Source: an uncultured Succinatimonas sp. (GTDB lineage Bacteria > Pseudomonadota > Gammaproteobacteria > Enterobacterales > Succinivibrionaceae). From it: a DNA stretch of 9,589 bases. Numbering within the stretch: the first letter of the stretch is position 1; every line of letters begins with the position of its first letter. The notes below the pieces were generated by a model. That model did no database searches and had not been told where the DNA came from. It was given only the letters and a program-made list of their open reading frames with translations. The position numbers and the translations under genes are program-made. Shown here piece by piece: positions 1 through 6,568 of this stretch. Where the stretch lies: the NCBI GenBank assembly GCA_902465145.1, contig CABQMD010000021.1, forward strand, positions 1 to 9,589. The letters are read 5' to 3'.

Positions 1-1
1 T

Positions 2-787
2 TTTATAGCACCTTTCGTAAACGCAGAAAAACCGCAATATCTGGTAGTGGAAGACAAATTTCCAGGAGGACGTCCGCCGCTTGAACATGCCGGGGTGATC
101 TTTACCAGCGGGGAAAAAGTTGATCTTTGTGAACGTATGAAGGTTACTACCTGTTTAAATCCGCTGCACACTGCTTTGGCCGTATACGGTTGCCTGTTAG
201 GCTATGATCGCATTTGGAAAGAAACCGAAGATCGCGAATTGATGAAACTTGTAAACATCTTAGGCTACAATGAAGGTTTGCCTGTAGTTGAAGATCCTAA
301 AGTTCTAAATCCTGAAGATTTCTTAAAAGAAGTTATCAACGTGCGTCTTCCCAACCGCTGTCTTCCAGACTCTCCGCAACGTATTGCAACCGATACTTCG
401 CTGAAAATTCCGGTTCGCTTCGGACAGACACTTAAAAATTATCAAACACACGGTCTTGATTCGTCAAAACTCATCGCCTTGCCTTTGGCGATTACAGGAT
501 GGTTGCGTTATCTCATGGCAATTGACGATCACGGCTCTCCTTTTGAGCTTTCCGATGATCCCCAATTGCCGCAATTGCGCGGATATTTAAAAGACATAAA
601 ATACGGTTGCCCAGAAAGCGTACAGAACAGATTGCATCCCATACTAGAAAATGAGGCACTCTTCGGCGTTAATCTCTATAAAGTCGGACTCGGCTTAAAA
701 ATAGAGCAAATGTTTAAAGAGCAAATCTCAGGTCCAGGGGCAATACGCGCTACCTTGATAAAATATTTGGGTACAGACAGGACTTAA
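2..787 (+). CDS. Mannitol dehydrogenase-family oxidoreductase (UxuB-like), 3' part only
   Basis: The reading frame is open at the left edge, so the start and most of the N-terminal NAD-binding domain lie outside; 261 codons remain. The visible part is the C-terminal catalytic domain of the long-chain mannitol dehydrogenase family, which interconverts polyols or aldonates and ketoses with NAD(H); examples are mannitol 2-dehydrogenase and fructuronate reductase UxuB. Fragment residues 47-56 (KVTTCLNPLH) match the family catalytic Lys/Asn/His segment, although this version has one more residue between Lys and Asn than the UxuB form KLRMLNGSH. A second family block, PQRIATDTSLKIPVRFG, follows. 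A GTG at 47 is in frame but unlikely to be the start, because homologous sequence continues upstream. A strong terminator follows the stop, and a GntR/FCD regulator lies next on the same strand, which suggests a sugar-acid or polyol catabolic locus. The family is clear; the substrate is not, and fructuronate, mannitol or another polyol are all possible. Confidence 0.87.
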   Translation, partial: FIAPFVNAEKPQYLVVEDKFPGGRPPLEHAGVIFTSGEKVDLCERMKVTTCLNPLHTALAVYGCLLGYDRIWKETEDRELMKLVNILGYNEGLPVVEDPKVLNPEDFLKEVINVRLPNRCLPDSPQRIATDTSLKIPVRFGQTLKNYQTHGLDSSKLIALPLAITGWLRYLMAIDDHGSPFELSDDPQLPQLRGYLKDIKYGCPESVQNRLHPILENEALFGVNLYKVGLGLKIEQMFKEQISGPGAIRATLIKYLGTDRT

Positions 788-789
788 CC

Positions 790-808
790 TTTTCAAGTGC
801 TTTGAAAA
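790..808 (+). repeat. AT-rich inverted repeat after the dehydrogenase stop
   Basis: TTTTCAA and TTGAAAA form a perfect 7-bp inverted repeat around a 5-base centre, three bases after the stop codon and just before the terminator. It may be an extra 3' hairpin or a protein-binding site. The sequence alone cannot tell, and a chance origin in AT-rich DNA is possible. Confidence 0.35.
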
Positions 809-812
809 CTTT

Positions 813-843
813 GCCGCAGTCTGTTTTAGAGTGCGGCTTTTTT
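813..843 (+). terminator. Intrinsic terminator of the dehydrogenase gene
   Basis: GCCGCA (813-818) pairs with TGCGGC (832-837). A further TCT/AGA pairing inside gives a 5-base loop after one G-G mismatch. Six T residues (838-843) follow directly. It sits 25 bases after the dehydrogenase stop and 31 bases before the next start, so the regulator downstream probably has its own promoter or depends on read-through. Confidence 0.85.
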
Positions 844-874
844 GATTTTATTGAAATTTAACCGTTAAAAAAAT

Positions 875-1624
875 ATGGACAAGAAACTGCTTCCAAAGAT
901 GGAATTCAGTCTCGGACGCACCATGGCGTCCCAAATCTACGACTTTTTACGAGTTCAAATCGTGTCGCGCATGCTGCCACCAGGAACCTCTCTTTCCGAG
1001 AATGAATTGGCAGCTCATTTCGGCGTCTCACGCAACCCCGTACACGAAGCTTTGGCAAGATTAAGTCAGGGGCAACTTATCGACATCATGCCGCAGAAAG
1101 GTACTTATGTAAAAAGGATTTCCGTAAAATCTTTGTACGAGATCTGTTTTTTACGTTGCGCAATAGAATGCCAGTCCGCTCGTTGTATTTCCAGACTTTC
1201 CAAAACTTCTTTCCAAAGCATTTTAAAAAAACTCAGAAGCTGCCTTAACAAACAGGAAAAATGTTGCGGAAAACGCAATATGAACTCTAAATTCATAGAA
1301 CTTGATGACGAATTTCACAGTCTCATTTGCTCATTTTCTGGAACATCCATGGCTTGGGAGGTCTTGCAAAACGGCAAAACCAACCTGGATCGCATACGCT
1401 ATATATCCATGGATCATATTTCTTCTGTTGACCATCTTTTTAAAGAACATCAGGAGATCTTCAACGCGGCATCAGAATTAAATATAGACAGGCTTTGCTC
1501 GTTGCTTGAGCGTCACGCCTACGAAGTGACCACTACGTATAAAAAAATACGAGCCGAGAATTCAGATTGGTTTATAGACGACGAGCCCGACTCATCAACA
1601 ATTGCACAACCTTTGGGAAAATAA
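875..1624 (+). CDS. GntR-family transcriptional regulator, FadR subfamily with FCD domain
   Basis: A 249-residue DNA-binding regulator with the two-domain layout of the FadR/UxuR group. Residues about 15-82 form the winged helix; the helix-turn-helix runs from SENELAAHFGVSRNPVHEAL (41-60) and the wing around PQKGTYVKRI (73-82). Residues about 86-222 form an all-helical FCD effector domain. The expected metal/ligand set is visible as Asp144, His148, His192 and His214, so it probably binds a carboxylate or sugar-acid effector. The tail after 228 (NSDWF...) is acidic and probably disordered. The ATG at 875 has no clear Shine-Dalgarno; in-frame ATGs at 899 and 923 are alternatives, but 875 gives the usual length of sequence before the winged helix. 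Its place after a dehydrogenase suggests local control of that locus, which is inference. The central part is unusually Cys-rich (for example Cys130-Cys131). Confidence 0.93.
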   Translation: MDKKLLPKMEFSLGRTMASQIYDFLRVQIVSRMLPPGTSLSENELAAHFGVSRNPVHEALARLSQGQLIDIMPQKGTYVKRISVKSLYEICFLRCAIECQSARCISRLSKTSFQSILKKLRSCLNKQEKCCGKRNMNSKFIELDDEFHSLICSFSGTSMAWEVLQNGKTNLDRIRYISMDHISSVDHLFKEHQEIFNAASELNIDRLCSLLERHAYEVTTTYKKIRAENSDWFIDDEPDSSTIAQPLGK

Positions 1625-1645
1625 TTGACAGAATTTAGGATATAA

Positions 1646-1661
1646 CCGTCATCGATGACGG
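1646..1661. repeat. Perfect 16-bp palindrome in the convergent gap
   Basis: CCGTCATCGATGACGG is its own reverse complement. It lies 22 bases after the gntR stop. The flanks are A/T-rich but hold no clean T tract on either strand, so it is a poor intrinsic terminator. It could be a weak 3' hairpin of gntR or a binding site for a dimeric protein. Confidence 0.5.
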
Positions 1662-1690
1662 ATTAAAGTTTAAAATAAATTGAAAGTTCA

Positions 1691-1726
1691 AAAATTAAAT
1701 CCTCCCATATGAATACTTTGGAGGAT
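1691..1726 (-). terminator. Possible second terminator of greA
   Basis: ATCCTCC (1699-1705) and GGAGGAT (1720-1726) form a 7-bp stem with a 14-base loop. Read on the minus strand, the stem is followed by a U-rich stretch, TTTAATTTTT. On the plus strand no T tract follows. It would back up the hairpin at 1739-1765. The long loop lowers confidence. Confidence 0.4.
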
Positions 1727-1731
1727 AATTA

Positions 1732-1765
1732 CAAAGAGAAGCCTGCTCACTTCATAAGCAGGCTT
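1732..1765 (-). terminator. Terminator hairpin downstream of greA
   Basis: AAGCCTGCT (1739-1747) and AGCAGGCTT (1757-1765) form a perfect 9-bp stem with a 9-base loop, starting 7 bases after the greA stop. On the minus strand the run-out is CTCTTTGT, moderately U-rich; on the plus strand it is not, so the hairpin mainly serves greA. Confidence 0.7.
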
Positions 1766-1772
1766 AATTACC

Positions 1773-2267
1773 TCAATCGTCGTAATTTATATAATCTACT
1801 TCGATGATGTCGTAAGTTACGGTTCCCTTCGGGATCACGATATCGATCTCATCATCTACCATCTTTCCCATAAGACCGCGGGCAATGGGGGTCTTATACG
1901 AAATAATATTACGACTGATATCAGCTTCATCCTCACCGACAATACGATAAGTAGTCTGCTTGCCGTCATCAACATTTTCTACGGTTACCGTAGCGCCGAA
2001 CATTACCTTAAGCGGTCCTTTGCCCTTGAGCTTGCTTACATCGATGATATTGGCAGATGATAACTTGCCCTCGATATCCTTGATACGGGCTTCGCACATT
2101 CCCTGCTCTTCCTTGGCTGCATCATATTCAGCATTTTCACTCAAATCGCCGTGACTGCGTGCCTCGGCAATAGCCGCAACGATGCGCGGTCTTTCAACAG
2201 TCTTAAGTCTCTGCAATTCCGCGCGCAACAGTCTCTCGCCGCGCGGGGTCATGGGAGTCTGATCCAT
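1773..2267 (-). CDS. greA: Transcription elongation factor GreA
   Basis: GreA binds backtracked RNA polymerase, inserts its N-terminal coiled coil into the secondary channel, and stimulates cleavage of the 3' end of the RNA so that elongation resumes. The 164-residue product (158 in E. coli) shows the coiled-coil tip [13 protein letters not shown], with acidic Asp41 and Glu44 in the same positions as in E. coli GreA, and a C-terminal FKBP-like domain with [10 protein letters not shown] and PIARGLMGK. The ATG at 2267 is chosen because it gives [10 protein letters not shown], aligned with the family N-terminus, and correct numbering of Asp41/Glu44; a GGGGA lies 8 bases upstream. The in-frame ATG at 2282 adds only MGIIS but has a stronger AGGAG 4 bases upstream, so it is a real alternative. 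ATG 2306 lacks a Shine-Dalgarno. The gene follows dnaJ on the same strand after a strong terminator. Confidence 0.96.
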   Translation of the reverse strand: MDQTPMTPRGERLLRAELQRLKTVERPRIVAAIAEARSHGDLSENAEYDAAKEEQGMCEARIKDIEGKLSSANIIDVSKLKGKGPLKVMFGATVTVENVDDGKQTTYRIVGEDEADISRNIISYKTPIARGLMGKMVDDEIDIVIPKGTVTYDIIEVDYINYDD

Positions 2268-2281
2268 ACTAATTATCCCCA

Positions 2282-2320
2282 TTTCACTCCTCAAGACGTC
2301 CTGCATCTTTTTTTGAGGAG
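2282..2320 (-). promoter_or_regulatory. greA leader hairpin that can hide a Shine-Dalgarno
   Basis: In the minus-strand transcript CUCCUCAA (2320-2313) is perfectly complementary to UUGAGGAG (2294-2287), with 18 bases between. The 3' arm contains the GAGGAG ribosome binding site that lies 4 bases before the AUG at 2282. The pairing would block that site. A regulatory role is inferred; only the complementarity is seen. Confidence 0.5.
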
Positions 2321-2346
2321 CGGGCTTTTAGCCCTGATTAAAGGTT

Positions 2347-2381
2347 AAAAAAAATGAACGTCCGACCTAAATCAGACGTCC
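2347..2381 (-). terminator. Strong intrinsic terminator after dnaJ
   Basis: On the minus strand GGACGTCTGA (2381-2372) pairs with TCGGACGTTC (2365-2356) to give a 10-bp stem, including two G-U pairs, with a 6-base loop. One A and then eight T residues (2354-2347) follow. It lies about 70 bases after the dnaJ stop and separates the chaperone operon from greA. Confidence 0.88.
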
Positions 2382-2425
2382 TTGCGCTATATGTCAAATA
2401 TACTCAAAAGTAATTAAGCTTACAA
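2369..2425 (-). promoter_or_regulatory. Candidate sigma-70 promoters between dnaJ and greA
   Basis: Two overlapping candidates are visible. TTGTAA (2425-2420), 17 bases, TATATT (2402-2397) has the better -10, but it would start RNA near 2390, just before the terminator hairpin. TTGACA (2397-2392), 17 bases, TGATTT (2374-2369) has a perfect -35 and a poor -10, and would start after most of the hairpin. Which one serves greA cannot be settled by eye. Confidence 0.35.
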
Positions 2426-2450
2426 GGGCACCGGGCCTCGTAGAAGCCAA

Positions 2451-3632
2451 TCAATTTTTGAGATCGTCAAAGAACTTCTTCATGCTCTTTATAAATCCTG
2501 CAGATTTCGGAGAATGAGCTCCTGAAGAGTTACTCTGACTTACGCTATCGCTTTGTGAAATGTCCCCGCCGTTTAAAGAGATCTCAAGTTTTTTAAGCAG
2601 ATCTTTTTGCTCGGCATTAAGCTTAACTGGGGTTTCAACCACAATATGGCAAATTAGATTACCCGCTCGGTCAGAATTGTAAGATTTGACTCCCTTACCG
2701 GGGATCCTCATCTTGGTACCGGTTTGCGTCTCAGGTCTTATCGTGATCTTAAGTCTGCCGTCCAAAGTAGGAACTTCCACCTGACCGCCAAGTGCCGCAG
2801 TAGTAAAAGATACCGGCACTTCACAATGCAAATCGTTTCCTTCGCGCACGAATATATCGTGAGGTTTGACGGCGAAGACTACATACAAATCACCAGACGG
2901 TGCACCGTTCAAACCGGCTTCACCTTCACCGGAGAGTCTGATGCGATCTCCGCTGTCTACACCTGCGGGGATCTTAACTTGCAAAGTCTTGGACTTTTGC
3001 ACGCGTCCTGTACCCTGACACTTAGGGCAAGGATCGTTCACCGTAGCGCCGGTACCGTGGCAATAAGGACAAGTTTGCGCCAATTGCATGAATCCGCGCA
3101 TGGTGACAATTTGTCCTGTTCCGTGGCAATGAGGGCAAACGGAGGGACGTGAACGGCTCTTGCTGCCGGTACCTCCGCAATCATCACACTTTACGTAAGT
3201 CTTAAGCTTGATAGTCTTGGTGGTCCCCTTGACTGCTTCCTCAAGCGTAAGCGTCATGCGAACCTGCATATCGTGCCCTGGCACTTCTCTCGGACCACTG
3301 CGCTGACGGCTGTTCTGGCCGAAGAGATCACTAAATACATCGCCGAAGATATCACCAAAAGGAGAGCCTTCACCAAAAGGATTTCCGCCTGCTCCGGCCT
3401 GTTGTCCGTCAACTCCGTTGAAACCGAACTGATCGTAAGCCTGACGTTTATCCGGATCACTTAAAACCTGATAAGCTTCATTGATCTCAGAAAATTTGGC
3501 TGCCGCATCAGGAGCCTTGTTTCTGTCAGGATGATACTTGATGGCCAGGCGCTTGAAAGCACGCTTGATCTCGTCTGCAGAAGCATCTTTGGATACTCCC
3601 AGCACTTCGTAGTAATCGCGTTTTTCTGCCAT
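2451..3632 (-). CDS. dnaJ: Chaperone protein DnaJ (Hsp40)
   Basis: Co-chaperone that delivers unfolded clients to DnaK and stimulates its ATPase. The 393-residue protein has all classical parts: a J domain (about 1-70) with the essential HPD at 34-36; a Gly/Phe-rich linker (about 74-108); four zinc-binding repeats beginning at Cys149 (CDDCGGTG), Cys166 (CPHCHGTG), Cys188 (CPYCHGTG) and Cys202 (CPKCQGTG); and the two-lobed C-terminal substrate-binding domain. It is longer than E. coli DnaJ (376) because of a Ser-rich insert before the conserved end KKFFDDL. The start is supported by GGAAG 6 bases upstream of the ATG and by the match to the family N-terminus. It lies 93 bases downstream of dnaK, with a terminator-like hairpin between, so it is probably made by partial read-through of the heat-shock transcript. 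Confidence 0.98.
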   Translation of the reverse strand: MAEKRDYYEVLGVSKDASADEIKRAFKRLAIKYHPDRNKAPDAAAKFSEINEAYQVLSDPDKRQAYDQFGFNGVDGQQAGAGGNPFGEGSPFGDIFGDVFSDLFGQNSRQRSGPREVPGHDMQVRMTLTLEEAVKGTTKTIKLKTYVKCDDCGGTGSKSRSRPSVCPHCHGTGQIVTMRGFMQLAQTCPYCHGTGATVNDPCPKCQGTGRVQKSKTLQVKIPAGVDSGDRIRLSGEGEAGLNGAPSGDLYVVFAVKPHDIFVREGNDLHCEVPVSFTTAALGGQVEVPTLDGRLKITIRPETQTGTKMRIPGKGVKSYNSDRAGNLICHIVVETPVKLNAEQKDLLKKLEISLNGGDISQSDSVSQSNSSGAHSPKSAGFIKSMKKFFDDLKN

Positions 3633-3664
3633 TTTTAACTTCCGAAAATTATATTCAAGCTCTT

Positions 3665-3703
3665 AAAACCGCAAAAGGCAGACGGTCACAAGGCCGCCCG
3701 CCT
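3665..3703 (-). terminator. Attenuator-like hairpin between dnaK and dnaJ
   Basis: On the minus strand AGGCGGGCGG (3703-3694) pairs with CCGTCTGCCT (3685-3676): ten pairs, two of them G-U, with an 8-base loop. Only a short run of four U residues follows before GCGG and another UUUU (3668-3665). This GC-rich hairpin looks like a partial terminator, or a 3'-stabilising stem for the dnaK message, letting dnaJ be made at a lower level. Confidence 0.6.
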
Positions 3704-3725
3704 CTTTAATTATCAGAACTTAAAA

Positions 3726-5666
3726 TCAGTTGTTCTTCTTGCTGTCGTCTACTTCTTCGAATTCGGCATCAACCACACCGTCATCTTTCTTTGATTCGGA
3801 AGCATCTGCTGAACTCTGCTGAGCCTTGGCCTGTTGCTGAGCCTGCTGAGCATTGGCCTGAGCAGCAGTCATCAGCGACTGAGCAGCTTCCATGACAGCT
3901 TTTTCAGCATTTTCGATCTTGTCTTTGTCATCGCCGCGAATCGCCATTTCAAGCTCATTTAGGGCCTTGTTAACGCGCTCCTTGTCAGAAGCAGGAAGCT
4001 TGTCACCCAGATCGGTTAACTGCTTTCTCACGCTGTGAGCAGTAGCATCGGCACGGTTTCTGGCATTAGCCAAATCCTCAAACTTCTTATCTTCAGCACT
4101 GTGAGCTTCAGCTTCACGAACCATACGCTGAATATCTTCATCAGAAAGGCCTGAAGAAGACTGAATGGTGATCTTCTGCTCTTTACCGGTAGTCTTATCC
4201 TTGGCAGAAACATGGATCAAACCGTCAGCGTCGATATCAAAGGTAACTTCAATCTGAGGAACCCCGCGAGGAGCAGGATTGATCCCTTCAAGATTGAACT
4301 GACCAAGTGACTTATTATCAGCTGCACGTTTACGTTCACCCTGCAATACATGAATGGTCACAGCAGGCTGGTTATCCTCTGCAGTTGAGAACACCTGAGA
4401 TTTCTTAGTAGGAATGGTGGTGTTCTTAGGAATGAGCGGAGTCATCACGCCGCCTAAAGTCTCGATACCCAAAGACAGAGGAGTTACATCAAGTAACAAC
4501 ACGTCTTTCTTTTCACCAGTCAGCACACCGCCTTGGATGGCAGCACCGATAGCCACGGCTTCGTCAGGGTTTACATCCTTACGAGGCTCTTTACCGAAGA
4601 AGTCGGCAACGAGCTTTTGTACCATAGGCATACGTGACTGACCACCGACCAAAATCACATCATCAACGTCAGAAGGCTGCATACCGGCATCGGAAAGAGC
4701 GGTACGTACAGGATCCAAAGTCTTGTTTACAAGATCTTCAACCAGTGATTCCAACTTGGCACGAGTGATCTTGATATTCATGTGCTTAGGACCGGTGGCG
4801 TCTGCAGTGATATAAGGTAAATTGACATCGGTCTGCTGTGACGATGAAAGCTCGATCTTTGCTTTTTCAGCAGCTTCCTTCAAACGCTGTAAAGCCAGTT
4901 GATCCTGTCTTAAATCAACTCCCTGTGAAGTCTTAAACTCATCGATGAGATAATTCATGATGCGGTTATCGAAATCTTCACCGCCTAAGTGAGTATCACC
5001 GTTGGTGGACAACACTTCAAAGGTCTTTTCACCGTCGACTTCGTCGATATCGATGATGGAGATATCGAAAGTACCACCGCCTAAGTCATATACGGCAACC
5101 TTACGCTCGCCCTTGACTTTATCCTCACCGTAAGCAATGGAAGCTGCAGTAGGCTCGTTGATAATACGCTTGACCTCAAGACCTGCAATACGACCGGCAT
5201 CCTTAGTAGCCTGACGCTGTGAGTCATTAAAGTAAGCAGGGCAAGTGATCACGGCCTCGGTAACTTTCTCACCTAAGATATCCTCAGCAGTCTTCTTCAT
5301 CTTTTTGAGGACTTCTGCAGAGATCTGAGGAGGAGCCTGACGCTTGCCGCGGACTTCAACCCATGCATCGCCGTTGTCAGCCTTGACAATCTTAAACGGC
5401 ATAAGCGGAATATCACGCTGTACCTCGGCATCGTCATAACGACGACCGATCAGACGCTTAATAGCAAACAAGGTATTCTGCGGATTGGTAACCGCCTGAC
5501 GCTTGGCAGCATCACCTACCAAAATCTCACCGTCTTCTGCATAGGCCACGATGGAAGGAGTAGTACGGCGGCCTTCAGAGTTCTCAAGCACGCGGACTTT
5601 ATCACCATCAAGCACGGCTACGCAGGAATTGGTGGTGCCCAAATCGATACCAATAATCTTACCCAT
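3726..5666 (-). CDS. dnaK: Chaperone protein DnaK (Hsp70)
   Basis: ATP-dependent Hsp70 chaperone that folds and disaggregates cytosolic proteins with DnaJ and GrpE, and in enterobacteria also restrains the heat-shock sigma factor. The 646-residue product (638 in E. coli) has the Hsp70 signatures [10 protein letters not shown] near the N-terminus, [11 protein letters not shown] in the ATPase domain and [14 protein letters not shown] further on. The hydrophobic interdomain linker [13 protein letters not shown], a beta-sandwich substrate domain and a helical lid follow. A Gln/Ala-rich low-complexity stretch precedes the acidic tail [10 protein letters not shown], a variant of the EEVD-like bacterial ending. 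The ATG at 5666 is chosen over one at 5699 because [14 protein letters not shown] is the family start and GAGGA lies 8 bases upstream. A sigma-32 promoter directly precedes it, after grpE. Confidence 0.99.
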   Translation of the reverse strand: MGKIIGIDLGTTNSCVAVLDGDKVRVLENSEGRRTTPSIVAYAEDGEILVGDAAKRQAVTNPQNTLFAIKRLIGRRYDDAEVQRDIPLMPFKIVKADNGDAWVEVRGKRQAPPQISAEVLKKMKKTAEDILGEKVTEAVITCPAYFNDSQRQATKDAGRIAGLEVKRIINEPTAASIAYGEDKVKGERKVAVYDLGGGTFDISIIDIDEVDGEKTFEVLSTNGDTHLGGEDFDNRIMNYLIDEFKTSQGVDLRQDQLALQRLKEAAEKAKIELSSSQQTDVNLPYITADATGPKHMNIKITRAKLESLVEDLVNKTLDPVRTALSDAGMQPSDVDDVILVGGQSRMPMVQKLVADFFGKEPRKDVNPDEAVAIGAAIQGGVLTGEKKDVLLLDVTPLSLGIETLGGVMTPLIPKNTTIPTKKSQVFSTAEDNQPAVTIHVLQGERKRAADNKSLGQFNLEGINPAPRGVPQIEVTFDIDADGLIHVSAKDKTTGKEQKITIQSSSGLSDEDIQRMVREAEAHSAEDKKFEDLANARNRADATAHSVRKQLTDLGDKLPASDKERVNKALNELEMAIRGDDKDKIENAEKAVMEAAQSLMTAAQANAQQAQQQAKAQQSSADASESKKDDGVVDAEFEEVDDSKKNN

Positions 5667-5699
5667 TTTCAAATTCCTCTTAAATTCTTCTTCAATCAA

Positions 5700-5720
5700 G
5701 GACTTTTTCTTTACAAGTCC
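5700..5720 (-). other. Small hairpin in the dnaK leader
   Basis: GGACTT and AAGTCC form a perfect 6-bp stem with a 9-base loop in the untranslated leader, about 35 bases before the dnaK start and clear of its Shine-Dalgarno. No T tract follows, so it is not a terminator. It may affect message stability or be chance. Confidence 0.35.
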
Positions 5721-5740
5721 CTATTTCATTCTGTTTTGGA

Positions 5741-5768
5741 ACATGGAGTTCTTTTGATAAATTTCAAG
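5741..5768 (-). promoter_or_regulatory. Sigma-32 heat-shock promoter of dnaK
   Basis: Minus strand: CTTGAAA (5768-5762), a 13-base spacer, and CTCCATGT (5748-5741). The consensus for RpoH promoters is CTTGAAA-N13/14-CCCCATnT; only one -10 position differs. It begins 2 bases after the grpE stop. RNA would start near 5735, giving a leader of about 70 bases. It lets dnaK-dnaJ be induced independently of grpE. Confidence 0.82.
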
Positions 5769-5769
5769 G

Positions 5770-6441
5770 CTATGCCTCAAGATTTACCGTATTTTGTTGT
5801 GCTTCATCCTTTTTAACTGGTTCAGTCGCTTTGGCTACTGCCACCATGGCAGGACGAACTACACGTCCATTTAAAACGAAGCCCTTCTGCATCACAGACA
5901 GAACATGATTGGGCTTAACCTCATTTGAGGGCAACATGGTTACGGCCTGATGAAGATTTGGATCAAAAGGCTCGCCTACCGGATTAAGTTGCGCAACTCC
6001 GAACTTGTTCAGTTCTTTTAAAAACAGACTTAGAGTATTCTCAACACCTTCATACAAACCTTTTAAAAGTTCGTTGTTCTTGTCAGTGTGCTGTAACGCC
6101 AGTTCAAGAGAGTCAACCACCGGCAACATGGCCTTTAAAATTTTTTCGTTGCCGTATTTACGTTCACGTTCAACATCGGCTTCTGCACGTTTACGACGGT
6201 TATCCGACTCAGCAGCAGCTCTGGCCATGCTTTCTAATGCTGCTTTTGCCTGTTCCTGCTCTGACTTTAATTGTGCTTGCAAAGCAGCAAGCTCTGACTG
6301 CAGTTGTGCAACAGTATCGTCACCTTCTGCACTTACCTGATCCTCTGTTGCAGGCTGTTCTTGTTCCTTAACCTCCGCCTCAGTCTGGGCTGCGGCAGTT
6401 GCCTTGATTTCCTGTTCCACGTTTTCCATGTCTTCTCGCAT
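5770..6441 (-). CDS. grpE: Nucleotide exchange factor GrpE
   Basis: GrpE dimers release ADP from DnaK and so reset the chaperone cycle. The 223-residue product has an acidic, Glu/Gln/Ala-rich disordered N-terminus (about 1-45), a long coiled coil (about 45-130, with RRKRAEADVERERKYGNEKI and LPVVDSLELAL), and the C-terminal beta domain carrying FDPNLHQAV and the family signature QKGFVLNGRVVRPAMVAVAKA. It is longer than E. coli GrpE (197), mostly at both tails. ATG 6441 is used; it has no Shine-Dalgarno and is preceded by AUUUUUUUU. An in-frame ATG at 6429 has GAGAAG too close upstream, so the start is uncertain by four residues. A near-perfect sigma-32 promoter ends 24 bases upstream. It is first in the grpE-dnaK-dnaJ cluster and divergent from bamE. 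Confidence 0.97.
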   Translation of the reverse strand: MREDMENVEQEIKATAAAQTEAEVKEQEQPATEDQVSAEGDDTVAQLQSELAALQAQLKSEQEQAKAALESMARAAAESDNRRKRAEADVERERKYGNEKILKAMLPVVDSLELALQHTDKNNELLKGLYEGVENTLSLFLKELNKFGVAQLNPVGEPFDPNLHQAVTMLPSNEVKPNHVLSVMQKGFVLNGRVVRPAMVAVAKATEPVKKDEAQQNTVNLEA

Positions 6442-6464
6442 AAAAAAAATTAGTGATGAAAGTC

Positions 6465-6493
6465 AGATGGGGACAAGATGTTTTTTTTTCAAG
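6465..6493 (-). promoter_or_regulatory. Sigma-32 heat-shock promoter of grpE
   Basis: Minus strand: CTTGAAA (6493-6487), a 14-base spacer, and CCCCATCT (6472-6465), a full match to the RpoH consensus CTTGAAA-N13/14-CCCCATnT. RNA would start near 6458, leaving a leader of only about 18 bases. Nine consecutive A residues (6489-6481) cover the end of the -35 element and the start of the spacer. Confidence 0.9.
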
Positions 6494-6510
6494 TGGTACG
6501 TGATGCTTTT

Positions 6511-6519
6511 TGTTAGAAT
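6511..6519 (+). promoter_or_regulatory. Candidate extended -10 promoter of bamE
   Basis: TGTTAGAAT is an extended -10 element (TGn plus TAGAAT, five of six matches to TATAAT), about 50 bases before the bamE start. No good -35 hexamer lies 16-18 bases upstream, as is common for extended -10 promoters. It is back to back with the grpE heat-shock promoter. Confidence 0.45.
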
Positions 6520-6568
6520 GCCAAAAGAAATACGACTATCTTTCCATTGTCTTAAATAGAGCTTTGCG

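Noticed and set aside
2321..2335. Short hairpin GGGCT-TTT-AGCCC upstream of greA as a terminator
   Set aside because: The stem is only 5 bp with a 3-base loop, and neither strand has a T tract next to it.
2724..3152. A 142-codon open frame on the + strand inside dnaJ
   Set aside because: It is antisense to the well-supported DnaJ zinc-finger and C-terminal domains. Its product is compositionally odd and matches no family I know.
5667..5699. Upstream ATG at 5699 extending DnaK by 11 residues
   Set aside because: Hsp70 proteins begin [14 protein letters not shown], and a good GAGGA lies 8 bases before ATG 5666, inside the would-be extension.
6005..6340. A 111-codon + strand frame rich in Ser, Cys and Ala
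   Set aside because: It is the complement of the grpE coiled-coil region. The Ser/Cys/Ala bias comes from the Glu/Ala/Gln codons on the other strand.
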